From assembly GCA_050998615.1 (NCBI GenBank), contig JBPCQA010000054.1, forward strand, positions 1 to 45,701: a stretch of DNA of 45,701 nucleotides. Direction: 5' to 3'. A model generated the notes under the pieces. It was not told the origin of the DNA and made no database searches. It was given only the letters and a program-made list of their open reading frames with translations. The stretch comes from JBPCQA01 sp050998615. GTDB taxonomy: Bacteria > Actinomycetota > Actinomycetes > Propionibacteriales > Nocardioidaceae. Of the stretch, positions 16,364 through 25,437 are shown one piece after another (position 1 is the stretch's first letter; each line of letters starts with the position of its first letter). The position numbers were made by a program, and so were the translations under genes.

Positions 16364-17692
16364 GTGCTGCTGGCCACTAGCCCGGTGGGATGCGAGCTCC
16401 GAGAGACGTCGAAGGCCTCGGGCGTAAAGGGCGCCGGCCGCCGCGTAACCTATCGCGATGACGGCCAGCACGGCGTAGGACTTGCCGTTGCGCGGGATGA
16501 TTCCCGCACCGACCGCAGCGGCGGCCACAAAGACCACGTTGAAGACGACGTCGTACAGTGAGAAGACCCGACCCCGAAAGCCGTCGTCGACGTGAGTCTG
16601 CACCAACGTGTCGACGCAGATCTTCACTCCCTGAGCTGAGACGCCGAGCGCGAAAGCGGCCACGAGCAGCGATGCCTGGGTGAAAAGGGCGCCGGGGAAC
16701 ACCTCGACAACGGCGGCCATAGCGAGCAGCAGCACCATCCAGCGCTGCGGCGACACGACCGTCGTCGCCGGCGGGGTGATCAAGGCAGCGGTCAAGAAGC
16801 CGACCCCGGAAACTCCGACGGCGATCGAAAGTCCCGCCAACGCGGCGTCGGTCTGAGCGGGCCCGTAGAAGTAATTTCGATACAACAAGATCGTGGCGAC
16901 CGTCGACAATCCGTAACAGAATCGGTGGGCGGCGATGACGCCGAGCGCCTGGGCGGCCACCGGCCGCTCGCGCAGATGCCGCAAACCGGCGCGCAGCCCC
17001 ATCGCGACGCTGCGCACCGCCTCGCGTGCCTGCGGACGCTGCGGGTCGAACGTCGGACCGAGCAGCGCCCGAGGCATCCGCAACGCCAGCAGACCCGCGG
17101 CGGCGTACCCGAGAGCGGCGACCACCACAATGCCGACATCGGGGTGACCCAAGGGGATGACCGGGCGAAGTCCCGAGGCGACGCCAATCCCGAGGAGGTA
17201 CGCGATAGTGCCGCAGGTGGGAGTGATGGAGTTGGCGAGCACAAGCTCGTCGGCCTGGACGACGTGTGGCAGCGCCGCGGACAGCCCCGCCAGCAAGAAC
17301 CTGTTGACGCTGAACGCGACCAGGACCAGGGCGAACAGTGTCAGCCCCAGTCGGTCGGCGCCAATGAGCACACCGACCGCCAGCACCGGCACGACGCGAG
17401 CCAGGTTGAAGACGAGCAGCACCTGACGTCTGCTCCAACGGTCCAACCAGACACCGGCGAACGGTCCGAGCACGCTGAACGGCAGCAGTACGGCGGCCAG
17501 GCCGGCGGCGATCGCGGTGGCGTCTGGTTGGTGTTCGGGAGAGAACAGGACGTACGACGCGAGCGCCACCTGGAAGACCCCGTCGAAGCACTGACTCGTG
17601 ACCCGGACCGCGAACAGCTGCCTGAACCGCTGCTCCGCGAGCAGGTGCCGAAGGGCAGCCACGAATCGCATAGTTGCCCAAGTCTGCCGCAC
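16355..17692 (-). CDS. MFS transporter
   Basis: This 445-residue major facilitator family protein has about 12 membrane segments and the loop motif GVWLDRWSRRQVLL between helices 2 and 3. The later segment DGFRGRVFSLYDVVFNVVFVAAA is typical of this efflux-like group. The substrate is unknown. GTG at 17692 or ATG at 17671 could be the start; neither has a strong ribosome-binding site. It follows ino1 on the same strand but is separated from it by a large inverted repeat. The last residues and stop lie in a dispersed repeat. Confidence 0.85.
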   Translation of the reverse strand: MRQTWATMRFVAALRHLLAEQRFRQLFAVRVTSQCFDGVFQVALASYVLFSPEHQPDATAIAAGLAAVLLPFSVLGPFAGVWLDRWSRRQVLLVFNLARVVPVLAVGVLIGADRLGLTLFALVLVAFSVNRFLLAGLSAALPHVVQADELVLANSITPTCGTIAYLLGIGVASGLRPVIPLGHPDVGIVVVAALGYAAAGLLALRMPRALLGPTFDPQRPQAREAVRSVAMGLRAGLRHLRERPVAAQALGVIAAHRFCYGLSTVATILLYRNYFYGPAQTDAALAGLSIAVGVSGVGFLTAALITPPATTVVSPQRWMVLLLAMAAVVEVFPGALFTQASLLVAAFALGVSAQGVKICVDTLVQTHVDDGFRGRVFSLYDVVFNVVFVAAAAVGAGIIPRNGKSYAVLAVIAIGYAAAGALYARGLRRLSELASHRASGQQHGG

Positions 17693-17709
17693 GTCGACGG
17701 CTTCAGGTG

Positions 17710-17768
17710 GTGAGATGAGAGCAGACTGCGAGTTTCGCTGCCCCAGGCGCGGTTTGCTCGCATCTCAC
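17710..17768. repeat. Large imperfect inverted repeat between ino1 and the MFS gene
   Basis: The left arm GTGAGATGAGAGCAGAC (17710-17726) and right arm GTTTGCTCGCATCTCAC (17752-17768) match at 15 of 17 positions around a 25-base loop, with further pairing outside. The hairpin could terminate ino1 transcription in the 102-base gap before the MFS gene, or be a small palindromic mobile element. It has no T-run. Confidence 0.6.
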
Positions 17769-17794
17769 GTCACCAATGAAGTGCGGCGCGCAGG

Positions 17795-18874
17795 TCAGCG
17801 GTCAACTTCCCCGCGGATGAAGGCTTCCACCGCGGCTCGACCCTGGTCGTCGGGGCGCTGGACCGGGGGCGACTTCATCAAGTACGACGACGCGGAGAGC
17901 AAGGCGCCGCCGATTCCGCGGTCCTTGGCGATCTTCGCGGCGCGGATCGCGTCGATGATGATGCCGGCGGAGTTGGGGGAGTCCCAGACCTCGAGCTTGT
18001 ACTCCATGTTGAGTGGCACGTTTCCGAACGCCCGGCCCTCGAGCCGAACGTAGGCCCACTTGCGGTCGTCGAGCCACTGAACGTAGTCCGAGGGCCCGAT
18101 GTGGACGTTCTTGGCGCCCAGGTCATGGGCGATGTTCGACGTCACGGACTGCGTCTTGGATACCTTCTTGGACTCAAGCCGGTCGCGTTCGAGCATGTTC
18201 TTGAAGTCCATGTTGCCGCCGACGTTCAGCTGGTAGGTGCGGTCGAGGACCACGCCGCGGTCCTCGAACAGCTTGGCCAGCACTCGGTGGGTGATCGTGG
18301 CGCCGACCTGGGACTTGATGTCGTCACCGATGATCGGGACCCCGGCTGCCTCGAACTTCGCCGCCCATTCGGGGTCAGATGCGATGAACACCGGCAGCGC
18401 GTTGACAAATGCGACACCCGCGTCGATGGCGCACTGGGCGTAGAACTTGTCCGCCTCCTCCGACCCGACCGGCAGGTAGGAGACGAGCACGTCGGCCTTC
18501 GTCTCCTTGAGCACCGACACGATGTCGACCGGCTCGGCGTCGCTCTCGTCGATGGTCTCGCGGTAGTACTTGCCGAGGCCGTCCAGGGTGGGACCCCGCT
18601 GCACCACGACTCCCACTGGTGGCACGTCGCAGATCTTTATCGTGTTGTTCTCGCTGGCCGTGGTGGCGTCAGCGAGGTCGAAGCCGACCTTCTTGGCGTC
18701 GACGTCGAAAGCGGCGACGAACTCGACGTCGCGGACGTGGTAGTCACCGAACTGCACGTGCATGAGCCCGGGGACGGATCCCGACGGGTCGGCGTCATCG
18801 TAGTAGTGGACGCCCTGGATAAGCGACGTCGCACAGTTTCCGACGCCGACGATGGCTACACGAACCGAACCCAT
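17795..18874 (-). CDS. ino1: Inositol-3-phosphate synthase
   Basis: This 359-residue NAD-dependent enzyme converts glucose 6-phosphate to 1D-myo-inositol 3-phosphate, the precursor of phosphatidylinositol and mycothiol in actinobacteria. The NAD-binding start is VRVAIVGVGNCATSLIQGV. Conserved stretches are GDDIKSQVGATITHR, LNVGGNMDFKNMLE and KLEVWDSPNSAGIIIDAIRAAK. ATG at 18874 has GAGGAA upstream. It lies ten bases after padR on the same strand, so it is probably co-transcribed with it. Confidence 0.95.
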   Translation of the reverse strand: MGSVRVAIVGVGNCATSLIQGVHYYDDADPSGSVPGLMHVQFGDYHVRDVEFVAAFDVDAKKVGFDLADATTASENNTIKICDVPPVGVVVQRGPTLDGLGKYYRETIDESDAEPVDIVSVLKETKADVLVSYLPVGSEEADKFYAQCAIDAGVAFVNALPVFIASDPEWAAKFEAAGVPIIGDDIKSQVGATITHRVLAKLFEDRGVVLDRTYQLNVGGNMDFKNMLERDRLESKKVSKTQSVTSNIAHDLGAKNVHIGPSDYVQWLDDRKWAYVRLEGRAFGNVPLNMEYKLEVWDSPNSAGIIIDAIRAAKIAKDRGIGGALLSASSYLMKSPPVQRPDDQGRAAVEAFIRGEVDR

Positions 18875-18884
18875 TCGGCTTTCC

Positions 18885-19547
18885 TCATTCCCGGTTGTGG
18901 GCGACGAACGGGGTTCCGTCGGCGCCGTGGTGTGTGGTGCGGCTGTCATTCTTTGCGGCTACGGCGACCGGGCTGCCTGTCGGCGCGTTGCCTACTCGTT
19001 CGCTGTCGATCAGCTCGGTCAGCCACCGGACCTCCCGCTCCACCGACTCAAGTCCGTGCCGCTGCAGCTCCAGCGTGTAGGCGTCGACCCGCTCGCGGGA
19101 GCGTGCCAGCGACGTACGCACTCCTTCGAGTCGCTCCTCAAGCCGACTGCGCCGGCCCTCGAGGATACGCAGCCGCGTTTCGGCGCTGGTCGAGCCGAAG
19201 AATGCGAAATGCACACCGAAGGCGTCGTCCTCCCACGCGTTCGAGCCGGCCGCGGACACCAAGCTGGCGAACCGCTCCTTGCCTTCGGCGGTCAGCTTGT
19301 AGACGATCTTGCCCCGTCTGCCGCCCCGAACCGGCACCTCGGCCGGGCCGGCAGACGCGGTGTCCTCGGTGAGCAAGCCGTCACGCAGCATCTGCTTCAG
19401 ACACGGATACAGCGAGCCGTAGGAGAGCACCCTCCCCCACCCGAGCAGCGCGGTGACGCGTTTACGCAGCTCGTAGCCATGCATCGGCGCCTCGTTGAGC
19501 AGCCCGAGGACCGCCAACTCGAGTGCGTCGGCTCGCTTGGTGGCCAC
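18885..19547 (-). CDS. PadR family transcriptional regulator
   Basis: This protein of about 220 residues has an N-terminal winged helix (LELAVLGLLNEAPMHGYELRKRVTALLG, then LSYGSLYPCLKQMLRDGLL, then GKIVYKLTAEGKERF) and a C-terminal coiled-coil dimerisation part (about 110-190). It probably regulates its own operon with ino1. I chose GTG at 19547 because family members begin right before LELAVLG; in-frame ATGs at 19583 and 19619 are also possible. A dyad at 19645-19657 is a candidate operator. Confidence 0.85.
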   Translation of the reverse strand: MATKRADALELAVLGLLNEAPMHGYELRKRVTALLGWGRVLSYGSLYPCLKQMLRDGLLTEDTASAGPAEVPVRGGRRGKIVYKLTAEGKERFASLVSAAGSNAWEDDAFGVHFAFFGSTSAETRLRILEGRRSRLEERLEGVRTSLARSRERVDAYTLELQRHGLESVEREVRWLTELIDSERVGNAPTGSPVAVAAKNDSRTTHHGADGTPFVAHNRE

Positions 19548-19644
19548 GGTCTCGCGGTTCTCCTCGTCTTGGGGGTGAAGCATCAATGAACGACGCGCCG
19601 GGCGAGAGGGTCTCGACATGGCGACGCGAGCTATCGCCCTCACC

Positions 19645-19657
19645 TATCGTCTCGATA
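19645..19657. promoter_or_regulatory. Possible PadR operator
   Basis: TATCG-TCT-CGATA is a perfect five-base inverted repeat just upstream of padR, followed by ACAT. PadR proteins often bind ATGT-N8-ACAT-like dyads in their own promoters, and the reverse strand reads ATGTATCGAGACGATA, a partial fit. The padR/DUF5318 divergent region holds no other dyad I noticed. Confidence 0.4.
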
Positions 19658-19797
19658 CATCGTAGCGTCACTGAAGTCCGGTTTCCAACGGGTGGGCAGC
19701 GGCCTGGTCGCGGCGACTGAGGTGCTGCGACGTCGGTCACGCCGGCACCGCACAGTTCGCGAGTCCTAACCACCACCACGTACCCTCGATGTCAGCT

Positions 19798-20211
19798 ATG
19801 TGGTCCCAACGCTGCGTGATCGACTACTCGCTGCAACGGCGAGCCACGTTGGCGACCCTATTCAACGGCGGTGCCACGACCATGGACGACGTGTGTGACG
19901 CCGACCCCTACACGCTGCTCGCCGCCAAGCACCACGGCGAGCCGGCGCAGATGCCATGCCCGGTCTGCCGCAAGCCCCAGCTGACGCACCTTTCCTACGT
20001 CTTCGGCGACGAGCTCGGACAGTTCTCCGGGCGCATCAAGTCCCGCTGCGAGATCGAGGCGATGGCACACGAGCACGGCGAGATCTGCATTTACGTGCTC
20101 GAGGTGTGCCGTAACTGCAGTTGGAACCACCTCGTCGAGTCGTACGTCGTCGGGGACGGGTCCCCGCGCAAGCCGCCACGCCGCCAACGCACGGTCGAAG
20201 ACGACGCGTGA
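19798..20211 (+). CDS. DUF5318 family zinc-ribbon-like protein
   Basis: This 137-residue protein matches the conserved actinobacterial family beside ponA (Rv0049 in M. tuberculosis). It has SQRCVIDYSLQRRATLATL at the start, a CPVCRKPQ knuckle in the middle and a second pair CRNC near the end, suggesting a zinc ribbon. The function is unknown. I preferred ATG at 19798 because homologues begin close to the QR-VDY motif; ATG at 19789 would add three residues. TACCCT at 19781-19786 may be a -10 box for a nearly leaderless mRNA. ponA starts 59 bases downstream. Confidence 0.82.
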   Translation: MWSQRCVIDYSLQRRATLATLFNGGATTMDDVCDADPYTLLAAKHHGEPAQMPCPVCRKPQLTHLSYVFGDELGQFSGRIKSRCEIEAMAHEHGEICIYVLEVCRNCSWNHLVESYVVGDGSPRKPPRRQRTVEDDA

Positions 20212-20270
20212 CCAGAGAAGTCCGCCGAGCGACCCGCTCTTCGTCTTAGTCACCAGCAGAAAGAACACAC

Positions 20271-22661
20271 GTGAGCAACCAGCAAGGCAACGGCGCCGAC
20301 GGTGCGCCGAAACGCAGTGGTGCGGCGCAGACTGCGACCTCCGGCAAAGCCAGGCCGAAGGGCAGCGGCCGACGCGGCAAGGTCAAGATGCGCGACCTGT
20401 CCGGTTGGGCGAAGCTCCGGCATGCACTGAAGAAGACGCTCAAGTGGCTGTTCATCCTGGGTTTCCTCGGCCTCCTCGGAGGTGCGATCGCCGTCTACGT
20501 GACCTACCAGATGATCAGCATCCCCAACCCGAACAAGGACTTCCAGGCGCAGACGTCCACCGTGTACTACTCCGACGGCACCCATGCGATCGGCCAGTTC
20601 GCCGTGCAGAACCGCCAGAGCATCCCGCTCTCGCAGGTTCCCCCAGGCGTGCAGGCCGCAGTCGTCTCGGCGGAGAATCGCACGTTTTGGACCGACAGCG
20701 GCATCGATCCCAAGGGAATCGTCCGGGCGGCGTGGAGCAACCTGACCTCCAGCTCGACGCAGGGCGCCTCGACGATCACCCAGCAGTACGTCAAGGTCTT
20801 GTATCTGTCGCAGCAGCGCACCTGGACGCGCAAGATCAAGGAGGCGTTCCTCGCGGTCAAGATCGACAACACCATGTCCAAGCAGCAGATCCTCCAGGGT
20901 TACCTGAACACCATCTACTTTGGCCGCGGCGCGTACGGGATTCAGGCCGCCGCCCATGCCTTCTTCAACGAAGACGCCAAGAATCTCACCGTGCCCGAAG
21001 GCGCCGTGCTGGCGTCGGTGCTCAATTCGCCCGGCACTTTGGACCCGGCGATCTCACCGTCGTACGCGAAACCGCTGTTGGATCGCTACCGCTACGTGCT
21101 CGATGGCATGGTCAAGGACGGCAAGCTCAGCGCGGCTCAGGCCAGGGTGTTCGAGCGGCATCTTCCGGTGCTGGCCAAGATCAAGACGGTCAACGAGTAC
21201 GGCGGCCAGCGCGGCTACCTGATGACGCTCGTCAAACAGCAACTGCTCAAGGACGGGCTGAGCGACGAGGAGATCGAGGGCGGTGGCCTAAAGGTCGTGA
21301 CCACGTTCGACTGGCACGACATGGCCGCGGCCCAGCAAGCCATCTCGAAGATCCGGCCCCCGGGCAAGCCCGATCTGCACATCGCGATGGCGTCGGTGCA
21401 GCCCGGCACCGGCGCCTTGCGGGTGATGATCGGCGGTCGCGACTACATCCAAAGCCAAGTCAACTGGGCGATCGCCGGCGGCCAGCCCGGCTCGTCGTTC
21501 AAGCCGTACGCGCTGGCTGCCGGTCTGCAAAGCGGTTTCACGCTCTACGACAGATTTGACGGCAACTCGCCCCTCACGTTCCCCGACGGGTCGCAGGTGC
21601 ACAACGAGGGTGAGGCGTCCGGTGTCCCGAACGGCTACTCCTACGGCAGCGTCAACCTGATCACCGCCACGGCCAAGTCGATCAACACGGCGTACGTCGG
21701 CATGACCTTGAAGATGAAGAACGGCCCGCAACGCGTGGTCAATGCCGCCGTCGCGGCTGGCATTCCACGCGGTGGCCCCCGGACCAAGGGGCTGCAGCCG
21801 GTGACCGGGGTCGCGCTCGGTAGCGCCACGATCTCGACTATCGATCAGGCCGACGGCTACGCCACCTTCGCCGCCCAGGGCAGGCACGCCGACTGGTATG
21901 CGATCGAGCGGGTGACCGACGCCCATGGGCTCAGGTATGAGCACCAGGCCCATCCCACCCAGGCGTTCACACCGGCCATCGCAAGCAATGTCACCTACGC
22001 GCTGCAACAGGTGGTCAGGTGGGGAACCGGCACGAACGCGTTGGCGCTCGGCCGACCGGCCGCCGGCAAGACCGGCACGGCAACCGCGCTAGGCAAGGAC
22101 GGCCAGGAGCACGTGTCGTCGGCTTGGTTCGTCGGCTACACACCGCAACTCTCCACGGCCGTGATGTTCGTGCGCGGCACCGGAGTGCAGCCACTCGATG
22201 GCGGCTATCTCAACCCGTTCTACGGCGGCACATACCCGTGCGAGACCTGGACGGCTTACATGAAGTCGGCACTCGCCGGTCAGCCGGTGCGGACGTTCCC
22301 GTCTCGGCTGACCCTCACCGGCACCAAGCCAACCCCGACCTACGTGCCACCGACCACGACCTATGTGCCGCCGACCACGACGTACGTGCCACCGACCACG
22401 ACGTACCTGCCGCCGACGACGACCGCTCCCTCCACGACGGCGCCGACCACGACGGCGCCCACCACGACGGCGCCCACCACGACGGCGCCCACCACGACGG
22501 CGCCCACCACGACGGCGCCTACCACGACGGCGCCCACCACGACGGCGCCTACCACGACCGCCCCGACGACCACGAAGCCGACCACGACCGCGCCCACCAC
22601 AGGGCCGCCGACCACAACCAAGCCGACCCACCCCGGTCGGCGTACCGGCCCGTCGGGCTGA
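20271..22661 (+). CDS. ponA: Bifunctional penicillin-binding protein (class A)
   Basis: This 796-residue PBP1 polymerises and cross-links peptidoglycan. It has a cytoplasmic basic head and a membrane helix at about 58-80. The GT51 domain contains SAENRTFWTDSGID and GASTITQQYVKVLYL. The transpeptidase domain has the serine motif GSSFK (Ser near 408), SIN in KSINTAY, and KTG near 600 in AGKTGTATAL. The last 110 residues are a Thr/Pro tail built from DNA repeats. GTG at 20271 follows CAGAAAG. It heads a co-directional pair with the glycosyltransferase gene. Confidence 0.93.
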   Translation: MSNQQGNGADGAPKRSGAAQTATSGKARPKGSGRRGKVKMRDLSGWAKLRHALKKTLKWLFILGFLGLLGGAIAVYVTYQMISIPNPNKDFQAQTSTVYYSDGTHAIGQFAVQNRQSIPLSQVPPGVQAAVVSAENRTFWTDSGIDPKGIVRAAWSNLTSSSTQGASTITQQYVKVLYLSQQRTWTRKIKEAFLAVKIDNTMSKQQILQGYLNTIYFGRGAYGIQAAAHAFFNEDAKNLTVPEGAVLASVLNSPGTLDPAISPSYAKPLLDRYRYVLDGMVKDGKLSAAQARVFERHLPVLAKIKTVNEYGGQRGYLMTLVKQQLLKDGLSDEEIEGGGLKVVTTFDWHDMAAAQQAISKIRPPGKPDLHIAMASVQPGTGALRVMIGGRDYIQSQVNWAIAGGQPGSSFKPYALAAGLQSGFTLYDRFDGNSPLTFPDGSQVHNEGEASGVPNGYSYGSVNLITATAKSINTAYVGMTLKMKNGPQRVVNAAVAAGIPRGGPRTKGLQPVTGVALGSATISTIDQADGYATFAAQGRHADWYAIERVTDAHGLRYEHQAHPTQAFTPAIASNVTYALQQVVRWGTGTNALALGRPAAGKTGTATALGKDGQEHVSSAWFVGYTPQLSTAVMFVRGTGVQPLDGGYLNPFYGGTYPCETWTAYMKSALAGQPVRTFPSRLTLTGTKPTPTYVPPTTTYVPPTTTYVPPTTTYLPPTTTAPSTTAPTTTAPTTTAPTTTAPTTTAPTTTAPTTTAPTTTAPTTTAPTTTKPTTTAPTTGPPTTTKPTHPGRRTGPSG
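22341..22559 (+). repeat. Tandem repeats encoding the PBP Thr/Pro tail
   Basis: Four 21-base units (22341-22424) encode TYVPPTT or a close variant. Nine 15-base units (22425-22559) of the type GCGCCCACCACGACG encode APTTT. Units differ by one to three mostly silent changes, as expected for slippage-generated repeats. A less regular Thr/Pro stretch follows to 22630. Confidence 0.95.
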
Positions 22662-22794
22662 CTGCGCGCCGTGAGCGTCAGGGTGACCTTCGGGCCGATC
22701 GGCTCGATGACCCGCTCGGCCGTGGGCGTTGCCGGCTGCCGGTCCATCTGATCCTCTTCTTTGGCGTCACGACACGGTAGTGCACCATAGGCGC

Positions 22795-24312
22795 GTGCCG
22801 TTCCTAGAGTCGTCGCGCTCGACCGGAGACGTGGTCGCTCCGACCCGGACCGATCCGATCGCCCGGTCCGCCAGCGGGGCGGTGGGCGGCCCGCTGGGTA
22901 GGCAGGCTCGCACCGCGGTTAGTTGGTGGACACCGCTGCGCGTGATCATCTTGGTGGCCACCGTGGTGTTCGGGCTTGGCGTCTTCCAGAAGTCACCATG
23001 CGTGGTGACGAACTGGTCGCAGTCTGCCTCCCCCTTGCCGTTCTCTCACATGTGCTACTCCGACATCCAGCCGCTGTATGTCGCCCGTGGGCTGGCAGAG
23101 GGCATTCCCCCGTACCAGCCCCAAAGTGATCTGCCGGCGAACAAGCAGCCTGCCGACGTTCAGCAGGCCCACGACCTGACCGTGGAGTATCCGGTGCTTA
23201 CTGGGGTATGGATGGGAGCCAGCGCGGTGGTGACTCATCTGGTCGGCGACGACCCCGACTTGGCCGCGACGCCGCACTCCGCCATCGGCGGTAACCCGCA
23301 GGTTCAGCACGACACAGCGGTGTTTTGGAGTGTGAACGCGGTCGGCTTCTTCCTCGTGCTGGTGATCGCTCTCGCACTGCTGGTGAAGGCACAGCGCCGA
23401 CGACCATGGGACGCGATGTTCGTTGCCGCGTCTCCTGCCTTGGCGCTGGCGGCGACGATCAACTGGGACATGCTGGCCGTAGGATGCGTGGCCGGGATCT
23501 TGTGGGCGTGGTCCACCCGAAGACCGATCCTGACCGGCGTCTTCATCGGGCTTGGTGTTGCGACGAAGCTCTACCCCTTGTTCTTCCTTGGGCCACTGCT
23601 CGTGTTGTGCATGCGAGAACGCCGGCTGGACGCCTGGACCAAGACGTGCGCAGCGGCCCTGCTCGCCTGGCTCGCCGTCGACCTACCGGTCTACTACTGG
23701 TCGCCGGACGCGTTCCTTTGGTTCTGGCAGTTCAATGCATCAAGGGGCGCCGATTACGGGTCGGTATGGTTGGTCGCCTCAGACCTCGGGCACGTCGCAT
23801 CCGTGGGCCTGATCAACACCGTCACCTGGGTCGTGTTCGGTGCCGCCTGTCTGCTGATCGGCGTGCTGGGACTCCTGGCGCCACGGCGGCCGCGAGTGGT
23901 GCAGCTCGTGTTCCTGGTGGTCGCGTCGTTCCTGCTCGTCAACAAGGTCTACTCGCCCCAGTACGTGCTCTGGCTGCTTCCACTCGCGGCGTTGGCGCGG
24001 CCGCGCTGGCGCGACATGATCATCTGGCAGGCGTGCGAGATCTTCTATTTCTTCGCGGTCTGGATGCACATCGCCAATTTCTTCGTCGCCGAGGGCAGCT
24101 TCGACTGGGTGTACGCGCTCTCCGTGGCGGTGCGCATCGCCGGTGAGGTGTACCTGATGGTCTTGGTGGTGCGCGACATCATGTCCCCGTGGCACGATCC
24201 CGTCCGCTCCGATGGGCTGTCTGACGACCCTCTCGGTGGCATCTTAGACGAGGGAATCGACTCCGAGCCGGAGCTCGAGCCCACCCCGACGCTGGCACGA
24301 GCGACTAGCTGA
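22795..24312 (+). CDS. GT-C type membrane glycosyltransferase (GT87-like)
   Basis: This is a 505-residue polytopic protein with about ten membrane helices. A large extracytoplasmic loop follows helix 1 and contains MCYSDIQPLYVARGLAEGIPPY, whose acidic residue is the usual catalytic site of polyprenyl-phosphate-dependent GT-C mannosyltransferases. It is syntenic with Rv0051. It probably transfers a sugar to an envelope glycan or protein; the acceptor is unknown. GTG at 22795 is preferred because the extension to 22729 reads back into untranslated sequence; no ribosome-binding site is seen. The C-terminal tail is acidic. Confidence 0.78.
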   Translation: MPFLESSRSTGDVVAPTRTDPIARSASGAVGGPLGRQARTAVSWWTPLRVIILVATVVFGLGVFQKSPCVVTNWSQSASPLPFSHMCYSDIQPLYVARGLAEGIPPYQPQSDLPANKQPADVQQAHDLTVEYPVLTGVWMGASAVVTHLVGDDPDLAATPHSAIGGNPQVQHDTAVFWSVNAVGFFLVLVIALALLVKAQRRRPWDAMFVAASPALALAATINWDMLAVGCVAGILWAWSTRRPILTGVFIGLGVATKLYPLFFLGPLLVLCMRERRLDAWTKTCAAALLAWLAVDLPVYYWSPDAFLWFWQFNASRGADYGSVWLVASDLGHVASVGLINTVTWVVFGAACLLIGVLGLLAPRRPRVVQLVFLVVASFLLVNKVYSPQYVLWLLPLAALARPRWRDMIIWQACEIFYFFAVWMHIANFFVAEGSFDWVYALSVAVRIAGEVYLMVLVVRDIMSPWHDPVRSDGLSDDPLGGILDEGIDSEPELEPTPTLARATS

Positions 24313-24410
24313 GGCCCGACGGGCGTTGAGGCGCGACCAGCTGAGCCGCACCTCGGTTCCCGACACGGGCGAAGCAGCCCTCCTCAGCCACCGTAGTTTC
24401 GACCGCGGGG

Positions 24411-25427
24411 CTAGCTGATCAGGACTTGGTCGAAGTGCGCAATCGTGTGCCGCATCCGCACCTCGACATCCTCGCCGGGCTTGGGAACGTGAGCACCAGC
24501 TGGCAAGTACACCAGGCTTACCTGCATATGTGGCGGCTCGACGAACCAGCGCAATCGGCCGTCGATGAGGTACGGCGACAGTGCCCGTCCCACGGCGTCC
24601 AGCCCTCCCTTCGCCAGCGACACCGAGCGTTGCCGGATCGACACCGCTCCGCTCGGCGACTCCAGCGCAATCCCGTGTGCGGTGCCACCCGACACCACCA
24701 GCACGGTTCCGTCCCGGTTCATCTTGCGACGCCGGTAGCCGACCTCGTCGCCGCGGCGTACCCGGTGGGTGTCCATCACGGTGGCTCGGATGGAGAGCGC
24801 CCCTGGGTCACCGAGCCACAAGGCGGTGCCGATCCGGGGCCGAAACTCGACGTCATGGTGCCTGGATCGCAACTCCTCAAGCTCGTTGCGATCAAGGTGA
24901 GACACATACCAGTGACCAGCCGGCGCGCAGGCCAACCACCGCTGGACCTCGGCAAGGTGGCCGGCGCCGAGTGGCAGGTGCAGGGCGTGGCCTTCGACGC
25001 GGACGCCTCGCGCAGATGCAGCCGCGCCGGCAAACGCATCCCGGTCGAAACCGTGCCGACGCATAGACGTGAGCCCTTCCAGCACCACTCGCGGCGTGTC
25101 GTCCCTCCGGCCGAGTGCGTCGAGGTCTGCTCGGCGCCCGACCGTGTGTACGATCCGGGGGCCGTAGGCTACGTCGGGCAGAAAGGGGCGCCACGGCTCG
25201 AGCACGAGGATGTCACCACCAAAACGCTGATACACCTCGGCAACCTCGCGGTAGGTGCCTACCGCGATCGTGTCCAACCGCAGCCATTCACTGCGCCTGG
25301 CCAGCTTAGGAACCGTGAAGCCATAGCCGTTGCCCTTGGCGACTGCGATTATGCCCGGATGCGCCGCAACCGTCTTCACCAGGTGGTCGCGCCAGCGTGG
25401 GCCGTCGACGTGCAAACTCAGCGGCAT
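24411..25427 (-). CDS. Alanine racemase-like PLP protein
   Basis: This 338-residue protein resembles the alanine racemase barrel domain. AVAKGNGYGF (about 28-37) corresponds to the PLP-lysine motif AVVKANAYG, and RIGTALWLGDPGAL and GDEVGYRRRKM fit later parts of the fold. It is shorter and more diverged than Alr proper, so racemase activity and substrate are uncertain. It starts ten bases after the femX stop on the same strand. A femX-alr-like pair here is also known in Streptomyces, suggesting a role in peptidoglycan precursor chemistry. Confidence 0.7.
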   Translation of the reverse strand: MPLSLHVDGPRWRDHLVKTVAAHPGIIAVAKGNGYGFTVPKLARRSEWLRLDTIAVGTYREVAEVYQRFGGDILVLEPWRPFLPDVAYGPRIVHTVGRRADLDALGRRDDTPRVVLEGLTSMRRHGFDRDAFAGAAASARGVRVEGHALHLPLGAGHLAEVQRWLACAPAGHWYVSHLDRNELEELRSRHHDVEFRPRIGTALWLGDPGALSIRATVMDTHRVRRGDEVGYRRRKMNRDGTVLVVSGGTAHGIALESPSGAVSIRQRSVSLAKGGLDAVGRALSPYLIDGRLRWFVEPPHMQVSLVYLPAGAHVPKPGEDVEVRMRHTIAHFDQVLIS

Positions 25428-25437
25428 CCACGGGCCC

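Noticed and set aside
22341..22559. Regular repeats that might suggest a CRISPR array
   Set aside because: Units are contiguous without spacers, are multiples of three and are translated in the PBP frame.
22089..22747. Minus-strand open frames over the PBP tail (Gly/Arg-rich and Val/Gly-rich repeats)
   Set aside because: They are antisense shadows of the Thr/Pro tandem repeats. No start with a ribosome-binding site and no family match.
24313..24410. Short stem GCCC-GAC-GGGC after the glycosyltransferase gene as terminator
   Set aside because: The stem has only four pairs and no T-run follows.
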